The position numbers and the translations under genes were made by a program. The notes beneath the pieces were generated by a model. That model made no database searches, had not been told where the DNA came from, and saw nothing but the letters and a program-made list of their open reading frames with translations. Of a DNA stretch of 64,000 bases, positions 51,999-62,813 are shown in pieces; the first letter of the stretch is position 1; the number at the start of each line of letters is the position of its first letter. This stretch comes from Ilumatobacteraceae bacterium (GTDB lineage: Bacteria > Actinomycetota > Acidimicrobiia > Acidimicrobiales > Ilumatobacteraceae), in contig JAGYKR010000010.1 in assembly GCA_018401375.1 (NCBI GenBank), forward strand, positions 25,073 through 89,072, read 5' to 3'.

Positions 51999-53104
51999 AC
52001 CATCCACGATCAGCAGCACTCGTTCTTGCCGATGGCAGCGTCTTTGAGGGCGAACTCCTCGGTGCTGACCTCGGTGACCGGATCGCCACTGGCGAAGTCG
52101 TTTTTAACACCGTGCTCTCGGGGTACCAAGAGGTGATCACCGATCCGAGTTATGCCGGCCAGATCATCACCTTCACCACCCCCCACATCGGTAACTACGG
52201 CACGAACGAGCAAGACTATGAATCTGCTCGTCCGCATTGTCGCGGCGTGGTGGTGCGTGAGATGGCGCGACGCACCAGTAACCATCGCAGCACGGCCAGT
52301 CTCAATGAGTTACTCACCACCCATCAGATCCCTGGTATCGGTGCGGTGGACACACGGCGTCTGACCAGATTGCTGCGAGATGCTGGTTCGCTCTCAGGGG
52401 CGTTCGGCACCGTGTCCGAAGATGTATTGCTGACAGCCGCCCGCAACGAGCCGGGGACCGCCGGTGTGGATCTCGTCGCCACGGTCACCACCGCTGCTCC
52501 GTACGTGTTTCCAGCGGCACCGGGAGCACCGAAGCGAAAAATTCTCGCCTACGACTTTGGGATCAAGACCACGATTTTGCGGCATCTGTCGCGGTTTGGT
52601 GAGGTCCAGGTGGTACCGGCGAACACCTCGGCCGCTGAAGTCCAAGCGTTGGCTCCTGATGGCGTTTTTTTGTCAAACGGTCCGGGTGATCCTGAAATGG
52701 TGCCGTACGCAGTGGACAACATCCGGGCTCTCGTCGGCACGGTACCGATCTTTGGGATCTGCCTCGGCCATCAGTTACTCGGACTTGCGATCGGAGCTCG
52801 GACCGTGAAACTTCCGTTCGGACATCACGGCGGCAATCATCCGGTAAAGGATCTGACCACCGGGGTGATTGAGATCACCAGCCAAAACCACAACTTCGCG
52901 ATTGATCCGGCCTCCCTAGAAGGGATTGCCACGGTCACTCACACCAACCTCAACGACGGTGTGTGCCAAGGTATCGCCGTCACCGGAGCCCAGGCGTTCG
53001 GGGTGCAACACCATCCCGAGGCCGGACCGGGACCTCACGACAGCACGTACCTGTTCGATCGTTTCGCTGAACTCATGGACGCCAACCCCTCAAGGAACAA
53101 CTGA
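51995..53104 (+). CDS. carA: Carbamoyl-phosphate synthase small (glutaminase) subunit
   Basis: It supplies ammonia from glutamine to CarB. The 369-residue protein has the N-terminal CarA domain ([53 protein letters not shown]) and a C-terminal GATase I with [15 protein letters not shown] (nucleophile Cys) and [14 protein letters not shown] (His-Glu; the usual YHPE tyrosine is histidine). Start ATG 51995 overlaps pyrC (ATGA) with AAGGAG upstream; a longer frame from 51863 lies within pyrC. It overlaps carB as TGATG. Confidence 0.96.
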   Translation: MNHPRSAALVLADGSVFEGELLGADLGDRIATGEVVFNTVLSGYQEVITDPSYAGQIITFTTPHIGNYGTNEQDYESARPHCRGVVVREMARRTSNHRSTASLNELLTTHQIPGIGAVDTRRLTRLLRDAGSLSGAFGTVSEDVLLTAARNEPGTAGVDLVATVTTAAPYVFPAAPGAPKRKILAYDFGIKTTILRHLSRFGEVQVVPANTSAAEVQALAPDGVFLSNGPGDPEMVPYAVDNIRALVGTVPIFGICLGHQLLGLAIGARTVKLPFGHHGGNHPVKDLTTGVIEITSQNHNFAIDPASLEGIATVTHTNLNDGVCQGIAVTGAQAFGVQHHPEAGPGPHDSTYLFDRFAELMDANPSRNN

Positions 53105-56100
53105 TGCCGCGCCGCACTGATATTTCCTCCATCTTGATCATCGGCTCGGGGCCGATCGTGATCGGCCAAGCCTGCGAGTTTGACTACTCCGGGACCCAGG
53201 CCTGCCGGGTCCTTCGCGAGGAGGGATACCGAGTGATCCTTGCCAACTCCAATCCGGCAACGATCATGACCGATCCTGATTTCGCCGATGCCACCTACAT
53301 CGAACCGTTGACCGCAGATGTGGTCGCAGCCATCATCGCCCGCGAAAAACCCGATGCAGTGCTGCCCACCCTCGGCGGCCAAACCGCGTTGAACATCGCC
53401 ATGGAACTGTTTGAGCGGGGTCTGATCGGCACGGAAGGCACACCAGAAATGATCGGCGCCAACGCCGAGGCGATCGCCACAGCCGAGGACCGCGAAAAGT
53501 TCAAGGTAGCGATGATTGAGATTGGTGTGGATGTACTGCGATCCGGTATCGCCCACAACATCGAGGAGGCGAAGCGGGTCATGTCCGAAATCGGGCTGCC
53601 CGCGATCATCCGGCCTGCCTACATCCTTGGCGGGCGCGGAACCGGCATCGCCGCAACGGAATCTGAGTTCCTCCGCCTCGCCCAACTCGGTCTCGAAGCC
53701 TCACCCATCGCCGAGATCCTGATCGAGGAATCCGTCTCCGGATGGAAAGAGTTTGAACTCGAGGTGATGCGGGACCGTGCCGATAACTGCGTGATCATTT
53801 GCGGTATCGAAAACTTTGATCCGATGGGTGTCCACACAGGGGATTCGATCACCGTCGCCCCAATCCAAACTCTGACCGATGTGGAATACCAGCAGATGCG
53901 CGACTCAGCGATCGCATGTATCCGGCGAGTGGGGGTGGAGACCGGTGGGTCCAATGTGCAGTTTGCTGTGGATCCGAGCAACGGTCGCCAAGTGGTGATC
54001 GAGATGAACCCACGGGTGTCACGGTCCTCGGCCTTGGCTTCCAAGGCGACCGGATTCCCGATCGCCAAAATCGCTGCACGACTCGCGGTGGGATACACAC
54101 TCGATGAGATCCCCAACGACATCACCCGGGCTACCCCCGCCAGTTTTGAGCCGGTGATCGACTACGTGGTGACGAAGATCCCGCGCTGGGCCTTTGAGAA
54201 ACTGCCCGGCACATCCGGGGTGCTTGGCACCCAAATGCAGTCCGTGGGTGAGGTGATGGCGATCGGGCGAACGTTCCCCGAAAGCCTCCAGAAAGCATTG
54301 CGGTCCCTCGAGCAGGGTCGGACCGGCTTAAACGCTGATCCCGCCGAGGCGGCGATGGCGACAATCGATAACGACGCATTGCTTGCAGCTGTGGCGATCC
54401 CCACCCCGGACCGGATCTTCCAAATCGGAGAACTACTGCGACGTGATGTTGGCATCGAGGTAGTTCACGACTCCTGTCGCGTGGATCCGTGGTTCCTCGA
54501 TCAGATGTCGATGATCACCGAGGAACGCGCTTTTCTCGAGACCCAAAGCCCCCAGACCGTCACCCGTTTGGCCCTACGCCGCGCCAAACGGCTCGGATTT
54601 TCTGATACCCAACTCGGGTACCTGTGGGGTGTGGACGAGTCTGAGATTCGGGAGTTGCGGGTCAGCCACGGAGTGGTTCCCACCTATAAGACGGTGGATA
54701 CGTGTTCGGCTGAGTTCGCCGCCGAAACCCCGTATCACTACTCCACCTATGAAGATGAAGATGAAGTCCGCCACTCCGATGCTCGCAAGGTGGTAATCCT
54801 TGGATCGGGTCCAAACCGGATCGGTCAAGGCATCGAGTTCGATTATTGCTGTGTGCACGCAAGTTTCGCCCTGCGAGCCGCGGGATATGAGACGATCATG
54901 ATCAACTGCAATCCCGAGACTGTCTCCACCGACTACGACACCAGCGATCGGCTGTACTTTGAACCGCTGACCGTCGAAGATGTGATGAACGTCATCGAGG
55001 TAGAAAAGCCGGTTGGTGTGATCGTTTCGCTCGGTGGTCAAACCCCCTTGAAACTGGCCGGTCACATCCCGGCCGAACTCGTGGCAGGTACCTCGGCGGC
55101 CTCCATCGATGCGGCGGAAGATCGTGAACGCTGGAACGCTCTCTGTGCGGATCTGCGCATTCCCCAGCCCCCTGGCGGGACGGCCGCCACTCTTGAACAG
55201 GCCCTGCGGATCACAGGGGAGATTGGCTATCCGGTGTTGATCCGACCGAGTTATGTGCTCGGGGGTCGGGCCATGCAGATCGTCCACGATGATGATCATC
55301 TGGCTCGGGCCATGGAGGAACTGAGCGGTTTTGGCACCCTCGGACGCGAGGGTGGACTGTCTGCGCAACGGCCGGTGTTGATCGACCGTTTCCTCGCTGA
55401 CGCTACCGAGGTGGACGTGGACGCGATCCGTGATCACACCGGTGAGGTGTTGATCGGCGGGGTGATGGAACACGTGGAAGAAGCCGGTGTGCACTCGGGA
55501 GACTCGGCCTGCGCGATTCCACCGCAAACCCTTGCGTCATGGGTGGTGGAAGTGATTGAGGCGTACACCCGAGCGATCGCTACACGGCTCGATGTGCGCG
55601 GTTTGATCAACGTGCAGTTCGCTGTCGTGGGCACCACGGTCTACGTGATTGAAGCCAATCCGCGAGCCAGTCGGACAGTGCCGTTCGTCGCCAAAGCTAC
55701 CGGTGTCCCCTTAGCCAAAGTGGCCACCCGGGTGATGATGGGAGCCACGCTGGCTGAGCTGCGGAACGAGGGCCTCCTCGGCGAACCGGTGACCGGCCAT
55801 GTTGCCGTGAAAGAGGCGGTGATGCCCTTTAACCGGTTCCCCGAAGTGGACCCAGCCCTCGGACCCGAGATGCGTTCCACCGGTGAGGTCATGGGGATCG
55901 ACACCACATTTGGTAAGGCGTTCTACAAAGCCGAGCTAGCCGCAGGAACCGTTCTGCCCAGCGAGGGAATGGTGTTTTTGTCTCTCGCCGATCAGGATAA
56001 GCCAGCCGGTCTCGTGGTGGCCCAACGATTACGAGCCCTCGGCCTGTCAATCGCTGCCACATCGGGCACAGCGGAGTTCCTAGCCCGGTTTGGTGAGCCG

Positions 56101-56370
56101 GTGGATCAAGTGGTCGGCAAAGTCCAAGAGGCCGCCGAAGTCACCGCAGTGGATTTGATCGCTGCGGGACGGGTCAGTTTTGTGGTCAACACCCCGCGCG
56201 GTAAGGGAGGCCGAACCGATGGCGAACAGATCCGTAAAGCTGCGAGCATGCACAGGGTGAGTTGTGTGACCACGATTGAAGCGGCCCTCGCAGCGGTGCA
56301 GGGAATGTCGGAGCGTCCCAAGACGGCCCTTGAGGTGCGTACCTTGCAGGAGTATCACGCCCGTGCGTGA
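53104..56370 (+). CDS. carB: Carbamoyl-phosphate synthase large subunit
   Basis: The 1088-residue subunit is two related ATP-grasp halves. The first half has [20 protein letters not shown] and [14 protein letters not shown]; the second has [19 protein letters not shown] and [14 protein letters not shown]. The C-terminal MGS domain (residues about 950-1075, with [13 protein letters not shown]) binds allosteric effectors. It makes carbamoyl phosphate from bicarbonate, ammonia and two ATP for pyrimidine and arginine synthesis. The start shares a base with the carA stop. It overlaps pyrD by 8 nt. Confidence 0.97.
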   Translation: MPRRTDISSILIIGSGPIVIGQACEFDYSGTQACRVLREEGYRVILANSNPATIMTDPDFADATYIEPLTADVVAAIIAREKPDAVLPTLGGQTALNIAMELFERGLIGTEGTPEMIGANAEAIATAEDREKFKVAMIEIGVDVLRSGIAHNIEEAKRVMSEIGLPAIIRPAYILGGRGTGIAATESEFLRLAQLGLEASPIAEILIEESVSGWKEFELEVMRDRADNCVIICGIENFDPMGVHTGDSITVAPIQTLTDVEYQQMRDSAIACIRRVGVETGGSNVQFAVDPSNGRQVVIEMNPRVSRSSALASKATGFPIAKIAARLAVGYTLDEIPNDITRATPASFEPVIDYVVTKIPRWAFEKLPGTSGVLGTQMQSVGEVMAIGRTFPESLQKALRSLEQGRTGLNADPAEAAMATIDNDALLAAVAIPTPDRIFQIGELLRRDVGIEVVHDSCRVDPWFLDQMSMITEERAFLETQSPQTVTRLALRRAKRLGFSDTQLGYLWGVDESEIRELRVSHGVVPTYKTVDTCSAEFAAETPYHYSTYEDEDEVRHSDARKVVILGSGPNRIGQGIEFDYCCVHASFALRAAGYETIMINCNPETVSTDYDTSDRLYFEPLTVEDVMNVIEVEKPVGVIVSLGGQTPLKLAGHIPAELVAGTSAASIDAAEDRERWNALCADLRIPQPPGGTAATLEQALRITGEIGYPVLIRPSYVLGGRAMQIVHDDDHLARAMEELSGFGTLGREGGLSAQRPVLIDRFLADATEVDVDAIRDHTGEVLIGGVMEHVEEAGVHSGDSACAIPPQTLASWVVEVIEAYTRAIATRLDVRGLINVQFAVVGTTVYVIEANPRASRTVPFVAKATGVPLAKVATRVMMGATLAELRNEGLLGEPVTGHVAVKEAVMPFNRFPEVDPALGPEMRSTGEVMGIDTTFGKAFYKAELAAGTVLPSEGMVFLSLADQDKPAGLVVAQRLRALGLSIAATSGTAEFLARFGEPVDQVVGKVQEAAEVTAVDLIAAGRVSFVVNTPRGKGGRTDGEQIRKAASMHRVSCVTTIEAALAAVQGMSERPKTALEVRTLQEYHARA

Positions 56371-57271
56371 CACTCGCGTCGAGATCGGTTCGGTCACTTT
56401 GGCGAACCCGGTGATGACAGCTTCGGGTACCGCCGGGCTGTCCTCCGAACTGGCGCCTTACATGGATCTGGCGGCGCTCGGCGCTGTGGTGACCAAATCA
56501 TTGGCCGCCTACGAGTGGAAAGGTAATCCAGCACCTCGAGTTCATCCCACGGCCCAGGGCATGATCAATGCGGTTGGTCTTCAGGGTCCCGGGGTGAACA
56601 CATGGTTGCAACGCGATCTGCCCGCCCTGATTGATACCGGAGCCACGGTGGTAGCCAGCATTTGGGGACGCAGCCTCGCCGAATACCGCGAGGCAGCGGA
56701 ACAGATGGCAGCAGCCCCGCCTGAGGTAGTGGCCGTTGAGATCAACCTGTCCTGTCCAAATCTTGAAGGTCGCGGTTCAATTTTCGCTCATGACAGGGAT
56801 CTGGCCGCCGAAGTTGTGGCCGCCACAGCGATCTGCGGTCGCCCGCGATGGGCAAAACTGAGCGCAAACACTCACCAGATCGTGGAGATTGCCGCAGCGG
56901 TCCGAGAGGCCGGAGCCGAGGCGGTCACGCTGATCAACACGATGCTGGCAATGGTGCTCGATCCCAACACCTTAAAGCCGGTCCTCGGTAACGGAGGAGG
57001 GGGTCTGTCCGGACGCGCCATCCATCCGATTGCCGTTAGGGCGGTGCACGACGTGCATCAGGCCCTACCCGATCTGGCGATCATCGGTGTGGGAGGGGTG
57101 GCCTCAGGGTGGGACGCCGCCGAGATGTTGCTCGCCGGGGCTTCGGCAGTGCAGGTGGGCACCGCCACGTTCGCTGATCCGGCCGCTCCTGCGGCAGTTC
57201 TCGGCGAACTACTGAAATGGGCTGATGGGCATGATTTCCCCAGATTTGCCGATCTCGGCGCGCTAGCGTGA
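56363..57271 (+). CDS. pyrD: Dihydroorotate dehydrogenase (class 1, 1B-like)
   Basis: It oxidises dihydroorotate to orotate with FMN. From GTG 56363 the protein is 302 residues, with [42 protein letters not shown]-type block (read here as VEINLSCPN), [14 protein letters not shown] and [20 protein letters not shown]; the glycine-rich SG loop is typical of class 1B. Class 1B enzymes normally need PyrK to pass electrons to NAD+, but no pyrK gene is next to it. The reading continues upstream to 56276 inside carB, but GTG with AGGAG upstream is the likely start. Confidence 0.9.
   Translation: MRDTRVEIGSVTLANPVMTASGTAGLSSELAPYMDLAALGAVVTKSLAAYEWKGNPAPRVHPTAQGMINAVGLQGPGVNTWLQRDLPALIDTGATVVASIWGRSLAEYREAAEQMAAAPPEVVAVEINLSCPNLEGRGSIFAHDRDLAAEVVAATAICGRPRWAKLSANTHQIVEIAAAVREAGAEAVTLINTMLAMVLDPNTLKPVLGNGGGGLSGRAIHPIAVRAVHDVHQALPDLAIIGVGGVASGWDAAEMLLAGASAVQVGTATFADPAAPAAVLGELLKWADGHDFPRFADLGALA
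57264..57269 (+). promoter_or_regulatory. -10 element of mIHF gene (leaderless)
   Basis: TAGCGT in the last codons of pyrD, ending 7 nt before ATG 57277. Confidence 0.5.
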
Positions 57272-57276
57272 GCCAC

Positions 57277-57588
57277 ATGGCCACTCCTCCAGCGCTAACC
57301 CCAGAACAACGAGCGGCAGCTCTTGAAAAGGCCGCCCAAGCTCGAGCCGCGATGGCTGATGTGAAAGCCCGTCTGAAGATCGGTTCCATGAGCCTCGCTG
57401 AGGCGTTGAAGTCTGATGACCCTGCCGTCGGCAAACTCAAAGTCGTGTCCATGCTCGAGTCTCTTCCCGGACTCGGCAAGGTCAAAGCCCGTCGCCTAAT
57501 GGAAGAGATCGGGATCGCTGACAACCGCCGAGTTCAGGGATTGGGACCCCAGCAGCGCGCCGCTCTGCTCGAACATCTCGGCTCCTGA
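57277..57588 (+). CDS. mihF: Actinobacterial integration host factor (mIHF)
   Basis: The 103-residue nucleoid protein has LTPEQRAAALEKAAQARAA, VKARLKIGSMSLAEAL, and the helix-two-turn-helix segment LESLPGLGKVKARRLMEE that binds DNA in mIHF. The end (VQGLGPQQRAALLEHL) is conserved. It is unrelated to the HU-like IHF of proteobacteria. ATG 57277 is chosen from the -10 element; a GTG at 57268 overlaps the pyrD stop and is the alternative. It sits before gmk, the common actinobacterial order. Confidence 0.95.
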   Translation: MATPPALTPEQRAAALEKAAQARAAMADVKARLKIGSMSLAEALKSDDPAVGKLKVVSMLESLPGLGKVKARRLMEEIGIADNRRVQGLGPQQRAALLEHLGS

Positions 57589-57591
57589 TCG

Positions 57592-58146
57592 GTGAGCAGC
57601 ACCGACCTGATCATCGTCATCTCTGGCCCCGGCGGGGTCGGTAAAGGAACCATTGTCGACGCTTTGATGCTCAGAGATCCGAGCCTTTGGTTGAGTAAAT
57701 CATGGACCACGAGGGAACGCCGCCCCGGTGAAAGCGCCGACGCCTATCACTTCACCTCGGCTGCGGAATTTGAACAGCGGGCTTCTGAAAACGGATTCCT
57801 CGAGTGGACCGAGTTCCTCGGTAACTATTACGGCACGCCGACGCCTGGATCTGAGGTCACAGGAAGCGATGTGGTGCTGGAAATTGAAGTGGATGGGGCC
57901 CGCCAAGTCAAAGAGCGGTATCCCGAAGCGGTATTGATCTTTGTGCTGCCCCCGTCGCGCGAGGAGCAAGAGCGTCGCCTGAGAGAGCGCGGCGATCCCG
58001 GCGACAAAGTCATGGCTCGGTTAAAGAAGGCGGAGCTCGAGGAACCCGTAGGTCGCAGCCTCGCTGATCACGTTGTGGTCAATGACGACCTGGAGCAGAC
58101 GATCAGCGAACTGATGAACATCATCGAGAGCGAGCGCGCCCGGTAG
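57592..58146 (+). CDS. gmk: Guanylate kinase
   Basis: It phosphorylates GMP to GDP. The 184-residue enzyme has the P-loop VISGPGGVGKGTIVDAL, the guanine-binding SKSWTTRERRPGE and YHFTSAAEFEQR, the YYGTP motif and DVVLEIEVDGARQVK. GTG 57592 lies three nt after the mIHF stop. The product links to the rpoZ gene that follows 9 nt later. Confidence 0.94.
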   Translation: MSSTDLIIVISGPGGVGKGTIVDALMLRDPSLWLSKSWTTRERRPGESADAYHFTSAAEFEQRASENGFLEWTEFLGNYYGTPTPGSEVTGSDVVLEIEVDGARQVKERYPEAVLIFVLPPSREEQERRLRERGDPGDKVMARLKKAELEEPVGRSLADHVVVNDDLEQTISELMNIIESERAR

Positions 58147-58149
58147 CAT
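58144..58149 (+). promoter_or_regulatory. -10 element of rpoZ (leaderless)
   Basis: TAGCAT spans the gmk stop and ends 6 nt before ATG 58156. Confidence 0.45.
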
Positions 58150-58155
58150 GGCGTG

Positions 58156-58461
58156 ATGGCCGTCAAGAACGAAACGATGATGAACCCTTCGATCGAGAAC
58201 CTTTTGGCTCGGGTCGACTCCAAGTTCTCTCTCGTCACCCTGGCTGCTCGTCGGGCCCGCAACATCAACTCCTATTTCGGACAGCTCGGTGACGGACTCG
58301 GCCACATGATCCCGCCCCAGGTATCCACGGTGGCGCGTAAGCCGCTCAGCATCGCCTTCGAGGAAATCGATGCTGACAAGATCGTGTGGTCTCCGCCCAA
58401 GGAGCCGGTCGTAGCGGGAGCCGCTGAGGACGCGGTCGACGCTGATCCCGGCAACGCCTGA
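58156..58461 (+). CDS. rpoZ: RNA polymerase omega subunit
   Basis: The 101-residue protein has NPSIENLLARVDSKFSLVTL, AARRARNINSYFGQLGDG and a basic/acidic tail after SIAFEEIDADKI. These are the conserved omega helices that wrap the beta-prime C-terminus and help enzyme assembly. ATG 58156 is chosen from the 6-nt spacing to TAGCAT; a GTG at 58153 directly precedes it. gmk-rpoZ-coaBC is a conserved actinobacterial run. Confidence 0.93.
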   Translation: MAVKNETMMNPSIENLLARVDSKFSLVTLAARRARNINSYFGQLGDGLGHMIPPQVSTVARKPLSIAFEEIDADKIVWSPPKEPVVAGAAEDAVDADPGNA

Positions 58462-58495
58462 ATCTGCGTTCGGGCGAGAACACCGGACTACCAAG

Positions 58496-59713
58496 GTGGA
58501 CGTATTGCGGGGGGCCCGCATTGTGCTCGGGGTGAGCGGAGGGATCGCCGCCTACAAATCGGTGGAAATCTGTCGGCGTCTCGTCGATGCGGGGGCACAC
58601 GTTTCCCCAGTGATGACCAAGGGTGCTACCAAGTTCCTCGGTGAGGCCACGTTGAGTGCGCTCGCCAGTGAACCGGTGCAAACCGAACTGTGGGGTGGGC
58701 CTGATCCGATTCCTCACACTCGACTCGGCCAGAAGGCCGATCTGATTGTGATCGCCCCGGCTACCGCCCGGGTGATCGCCGCCTATGCGATTGGACTGTC
58801 CACCGATCTGCTGACAAACACTCTGCTCGCCACCCGAGCCCCAGTGGTGCTGTGTCCGGCCATGCATACCGAGATGTGGGAGCACCCGGCAGTCGCCGAC
58901 AATCTGCGTCTCTTGCGCAGTCGCGGAGTGATCGTCGTGGACCCTGAGTCGGGTCGGCTCGCCGGTGGCGATCTGGGCACCGGCCGTCTCGCCTCCCCGG
59001 AACGGATCATCGCTGCGGTGGCTGCAGCCCTCGGACCCAAAGACCTCGCCGGCCTCAAAGTGCTGATTAGCGCTGGAGGTACCCGTGAACCGATTGATGC
59101 GGTGCGCGTGATCACCAATCGCAGTTCGGGTAAGCAGGGCTACGCCCTCGCTTCTGAGGCGGTGAGCCGAGGTGCGCAGGTCACCTTGGTCACCACGGTT
59201 GATCTGATTGTCCCTGCAGGCGTGAGCCTCGTGAAGGTGGAGACTGCAGCCCAGATGCAGGACGCGATGACGGCCGAGGCCGCATCATCTGATGTGATCA
59301 TCATGGCGGCTGCCGTGGCTGACTTCCGTCCGGTTCAGGCGGCGGAGAACAAATTGAAGAAATCCGACGGGCTGCCCGCCATCACCTTGGAACCGACCCC
59401 TGACATTTTGGCTGGACTCGGTGCAAACAGGCGTGCGGGTCAAACACTTGTTGGGTTCGCCGCAGAAACTGACGACCTGATCATAAATGCGGAGAAGAAA
59501 CTGGCCGCTAAGGGCGCTGATCTCATCGTGGCAAACGATGTTGGTGCGGAATCGGTTGGCTTCGCCCATGACACCAATGCGGTTTCCTTGATCAGACCGG
59601 ACCACGCGCCGCGCGCCATTGCGTTGGCCTCCAAAGCAAAGATCGCTGCTGCGGTCTGGGACGAAATCCTTCAGATTCGCTCCCACAACAGCCCCAGCGA
59701 GCCCAATCGGTGA
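58496..59713 (+). CDS. coaBC: Bifunctional phosphopantothenoylcysteine decarboxylase / phosphopantothenate-cysteine ligase
   Basis: The 405-residue fusion makes 4'-phosphopantetheine for coenzyme A. CoaC domain (residues about 6-180): GVSGGIAAYKSVEICR, the active histidine in PIPHTRLGQ, ADLIVIAPATARVIAAYA, and VVLCPAMHTEMWEHPA. CoaB domain (about 185-400): VLISAGGTREPIDAVRVI, TNRSSGKQGYALA, MAAAVADFRP and a C-terminal LIVANDVGAES. GTG 58496 is likely, TTG 58505 possible. It connects with panC at 10-11 kb. Confidence 0.95.
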   Translation: MDVLRGARIVLGVSGGIAAYKSVEICRRLVDAGAHVSPVMTKGATKFLGEATLSALASEPVQTELWGGPDPIPHTRLGQKADLIVIAPATARVIAAYAIGLSTDLLTNTLLATRAPVVLCPAMHTEMWEHPAVADNLRLLRSRGVIVVDPESGRLAGGDLGTGRLASPERIIAAVAAALGPKDLAGLKVLISAGGTREPIDAVRVITNRSSGKQGYALASEAVSRGAQVTLVTTVDLIVPAGVSLVKVETAAQMQDAMTAEAASSDVIIMAAAVADFRPVQAAENKLKKSDGLPAITLEPTPDILAGLGANRRAGQTLVGFAAETDDLIINAEKKLAAKGADLIVANDVGAESVGFAHDTNAVSLIRPDHAPRAIALASKAKIAAAVWDEILQIRSHNSPSEPNR

Positions 59714-59754
59714 CCGTTGCTCACGGATCAATGGATCAATGACGGTCCAGGGTT

Positions 59755-59760
59755 TAGATT
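59755..59760 (+). promoter_or_regulatory. Possible metK promoter -10
   Basis: TAGATT about 70 nt before ATG 59830, giving a leader of about 60 nt with two short hairpins (GGCG/CGCC at 59776-59786; CCGGA/TCCGG at 59793-59806). Confidence 0.3.
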
Positions 59761-59817
59761 TGTCCCCATTCGCCCGGCGTCACGCCACAGGCCCGGATCC
59801 TTCCGGTCCGCATCATG

Positions 59818-59823
59818 AAGGAG
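59818..59823 (+). promoter_or_regulatory. Ribosome binding site of metK
   Basis: AAGGAG with a 6-nt spacer to ATG 59830; it excludes the in-frame ATG at 59815. Confidence 0.6.
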
Positions 59824-59829
59824 CATTCA

Positions 59830-61017
59830 ATGTCCCGCTGGACATTTACATCTGAAAGCGTCACCGAAGGACATCCCGACAAGATGGCAGATCAGGTCAG
59901 CGATGCTGTCCTTGACGCGATCCTGAGTGTTGACCCCGATGCCCGGGTTGCCTGTGAGACCTTGTTAAACACGGGCCTGTGTGTGATCGCCGGTGAGATC
60001 ACCACCAAGGAGTATGTCGATATTCCTAAAATCGCGCGTCGCACGATTCTCGAAATTGGCTACAACAGCTCCCAGTACGGGTTTGATGGGAACACCTGCG
60101 GCGTGATCGTCTCCATTGACGAGCAGAGCCCCGATATCGCCCAAGGGGTGGACGCCAGCGAGGAGAAGCGATCCGGCGTCTCCGAATCAGATCAACTCGA
60201 TGCCCAAGGCGCCGGGGACCAAGGGATGATGTTTGGTTACGCCTGCGACGAGACGGCTGACTTGATGCCAGCACCGATTTGGACGGCGCACCGCCTGGCA
60301 GCCCGCTTAGCCGAAGTGCGTAAATCCGGACAGTTGCCGTATCTACGTCCCGACGGCAAAACCCAGGTCACCTTTGAATATGAAGATGGCGTACCGGTGC
60401 GATTGATGGCGGTGCTCGTGAGCACTCAACACCAAGACGGCATTGACCGAGACACAGTGATCCGGCCAGATCTCATCGAGCAAGTGATCCGACCAGTCAT
60501 CCCCGAACAGTTTGCTGATGACGACTATCAGGTCTACGTGAATCCAACGGGCTCGTTTGTGCTCGGTGGGCCCTTAGCCGACTGTGGACTGACCGGCCGC
60601 AAAATCATCGTCGACACCTACGGCGGAATGGGACGCCATGGCGGTGGCGCCTTCAGTGGCAAGGATCCGAGCAAAGTGGATCGCTCTGCGGCCTACGCGG
60701 CACGCTGGGTGGCAAAGCACATCGTGGCCAGCGGCGCTGCTTCGCGATGCGAACTTCAGGTGGCTTATGCGATTGGGATGGCCCAGCCGATGAGCATCCA
60801 TATCCAGACCTTTGGCACGAACAAGGTCGATGAAGCTGCGATTGAACGAGTGGTGCGTGATGTGTTTGACCTCCGTCCCGGTGCCATCGTGCGCGATCTT
60901 GACCTGAAGCGACCGATCTATGGAGCCACAGCGGCGTACGGCCATTTCGGTCGCGCCGAGTTCCCATGGGAACAGTTGACACGTCTCGACGACGTCAAGG
61001 CGGCCCTCGGCGTGTGA
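59830..61017 (+). CDS. metK: S-adenosylmethionine synthetase
   Basis: It makes SAM from methionine and ATP. The 395-residue enzyme has [36 protein letters not shown] (signature 1), [19 protein letters not shown] (signature 2) and [23 protein letters not shown] 59830 follows a strong Shine-Dalgarno. The 116-bp gap upstream is the longest in this block, and no SAM riboswitch could be recognised in it. Its product is used by the methyltransferases at 19.5 and 62.8 kb among others. It overlaps priA as GTGA. Confidence 0.97.
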   Translation: MSRWTFTSESVTEGHPDKMADQVSDAVLDAILSVDPDARVACETLLNTGLCVIAGEITTKEYVDIPKIARRTILEIGYNSSQYGFDGNTCGVIVSIDEQSPDIAQGVDASEEKRSGVSESDQLDAQGAGDQGMMFGYACDETADLMPAPIWTAHRLAARLAEVRKSGQLPYLRPDGKTQVTFEYEDGVPVRLMAVLVSTQHQDGIDRDTVIRPDLIEQVIRPVIPEQFADDDYQVYVNPTGSFVLGGPLADCGLTGRKIIVDTYGGMGRHGGGAFSGKDPSKVDRSAAYAARWVAKHIVASGAASRCELQVAYAIGMAQPMSIHIQTFGTNKVDEAAIERVVRDVFDLRPGAIVRDLDLKRPIYGATAAYGHFGRAEFPWEQLTRLDDVKAALGV

Positions 61018-62813
61018 GACCGGTTCGGGTAGTCCCAGATGTCACCGGGCTCGATAGGGAGTTCGATTATCTGGTTCCCGACCATCTTTCGGCCCGGGTC
61101 CGTCCGGGCACAATCGTTCGCTGTGTGTTACACGGGCGTCGGATCAAGGCGTGGGTCACCGAGATTGATCCGGCCGACGCTTTTGACAAGGTGGACCTGA
61201 AACCGATCATTGAGGTGGTCGGAATCGGCCCCGACCCCGACCTTGTGGAGTTGTCGCAGTGGGCGGCGCACTATTGGGTGGGGCGTCGCCGAGCCTTTCT
61301 TGTAGCTGCAACAGCAAAACGGGTGATCAAGGAACTGCCACGGTCCCAGCGCACCGGCCGCAGTTTCGAACCGCAGTCCCCGGCCACTGCCGCAATGTTG
61401 AACGCCCACAGCACATCAACTGACAACAAATCTGCTGACAGTCACTCGGGTTCCGGCGTAGGTTTAATGCGACTCGCACCATCGGAAGATCTGTTAGCGG
61501 TCTGCGCTTCAGCGATTGCGCAAGGTCCGACGCTGATTGTGATGCCGGCTGTTGATGCCGCGCAGATTTTGGCGGCGCGGCTTCGGCGCAGCGGGATCGC
61601 AGTGGCGATGATGCCTGATGATTGGTCATTGGCCGCAGCGGGAGTGGATGTAGTTATCGGCTCACGGGCTACAGCACTCGCCCCGTGTCCGGGCATGAAA
61701 GTTGCGATCCTGATCGATGAGCACGACGAGGTACACCAATCCGAGGCCGCACCGACCTGGCATGCTCGAGATCTGTTGATCGAGCGATGCCGTCGGGTGG
61801 ACGCGTTTATGTTGATGATCTCACCAACCCCAAGCCTTGAGGCTCTTGAGTTAGCCGAGCCGGTTCATCCTTCTTCAGCCCGTGAACGCGAAGGATGGCC
61901 CTGCGTGCAGGTGGTGGATCGCAGCGGAGAGTTGCCGTGGAAAAAGTCACTACTCAGCTCCGAACTGATCGAACACCTCCGGGTGCCGGGTCGGCGGGTG
62001 GTGTGTGTGTCCAACACCACCGGAAGAGCCAAACTGTTGGCCTGCCGAAGCTGCCAAGAGTTGATCCGATGCGAAATCTGTGAGGCCGCCCTTGCGCTCG
62101 ATGATGCTGGGGTGTTGGTGTGTGGGAGATGTGGACAACAGCGTCCCAGCGTGTGCGGGGCATGCGGTAGCACGGCCCTCGCAAATCTCCGTCCCGGAGT
62201 GACCCGACTGCGCGAGGAACTCGAGGCGGCAGCCGGTCGGCCGGTGGTCCAAATCGGTGGTGGGACCACCGAACACAAAGTCACAGCCGAAGAGGCCGTT
62301 CAGATGATGGGCGCAGAGATCTTTGTAGGCACAGAGGCGGTGCTACACCGCGTGCCTTCGGCTGATGTAGTGGCCTTTTTGGATGTGGATCGCGAATTGC
62401 TGGCGCCCCGGTTTCGGGCCACCGACCAGGCGATGGCACTCATGGTGCGTGCCGCTCGTCTCCTTGGGCCGCGACGGCGTAATGGGATCCTGCTCCTCCA
62501 AACCTTCATTCCCGACCATGAGGTGATCTCCGCTGTTGTCGCTGGAGCACCAGCGATGCTTGTGGCCGCTGAGCGCGCCCGCAGAAAGGCGCTCAGTCTT
62601 CCCCCCTACGGTGCGATCGCTCAGGTAAGCGGCCATGGAGCGGCCGAGTTTGCCGCCTCCTTGCAGGGTGTTGAGGGCCTCCAAGTGGGCCAAGGGGCAA
62701 ACGGCTTTTTGCTTCGCGGCACCGATCGGCAACATCTGTCTGCTGCGCTGTGGGCGGGGGAGCGGGGCTCAACGAGCCGATTGCGGATCGCCGTTGACCC
62801 GCCACGCATCTGA
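61014..62813 (+). CDS. priA: PriA-like primosomal protein N', helicase motifs degenerate
   Basis: The product of 599 residues has the PriA N-terminal DNA-binding domain ([39 protein letters not shown]) and the zinc-binding region with eight cysteines ([33 protein letters not shown]). The helicase Walker A is missing: where GxTGSGKT belongs there is [17 protein letters not shown], and Walker B is DEHDEVHQ. This loss is known in actinobacterial PriA, which likely marks restart sites without unwinding. GTG 61014 overlaps metK. The end overlaps the methyltransferase gene by 45 nt. Confidence 0.9.
   Translation: MRPVRVVPDVTGLDREFDYLVPDHLSARVRPGTIVRCVLHGRRIKAWVTEIDPADAFDKVDLKPIIEVVGIGPDPDLVELSQWAAHYWVGRRRAFLVAATAKRVIKELPRSQRTGRSFEPQSPATAAMLNAHSTSTDNKSADSHSGSGVGLMRLAPSEDLLAVCASAIAQGPTLIVMPAVDAAQILAARLRRSGIAVAMMPDDWSLAAAGVDVVIGSRATALAPCPGMKVAILIDEHDEVHQSEAAPTWHARDLLIERCRRVDAFMLMISPTPSLEALELAEPVHPSSAREREGWPCVQVVDRSGELPWKKSLLSSELIEHLRVPGRRVVCVSNTTGRAKLLACRSCQELIRCEICEAALALDDAGVLVCGRCGQQRPSVCGACGSTALANLRPGVTRLREELEAAAGRPVVQIGGGTTEHKVTAEEAVQMMGAEIFVGTEAVLHRVPSADVVAFLDVDRELLAPRFRATDQAMALMVRAARLLGPRRRNGILLLQTFIPDHEVISAVVAGAPAMLVAAERARRKALSLPPYGAIAQVSGHGAAEFAASLQGVEGLQVGQGANGFLLRGTDRQHLSAALWAGERGSTSRLRIAVDPPRI

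Noticed and set aside
54574..55527. 317-codon minus-strand frame
   Set aside because: Antisense to carB.
59714..59829. SAM riboswitch before metK
   Set aside because: No known SAM aptamer pattern could be recognised; the hairpins are short.
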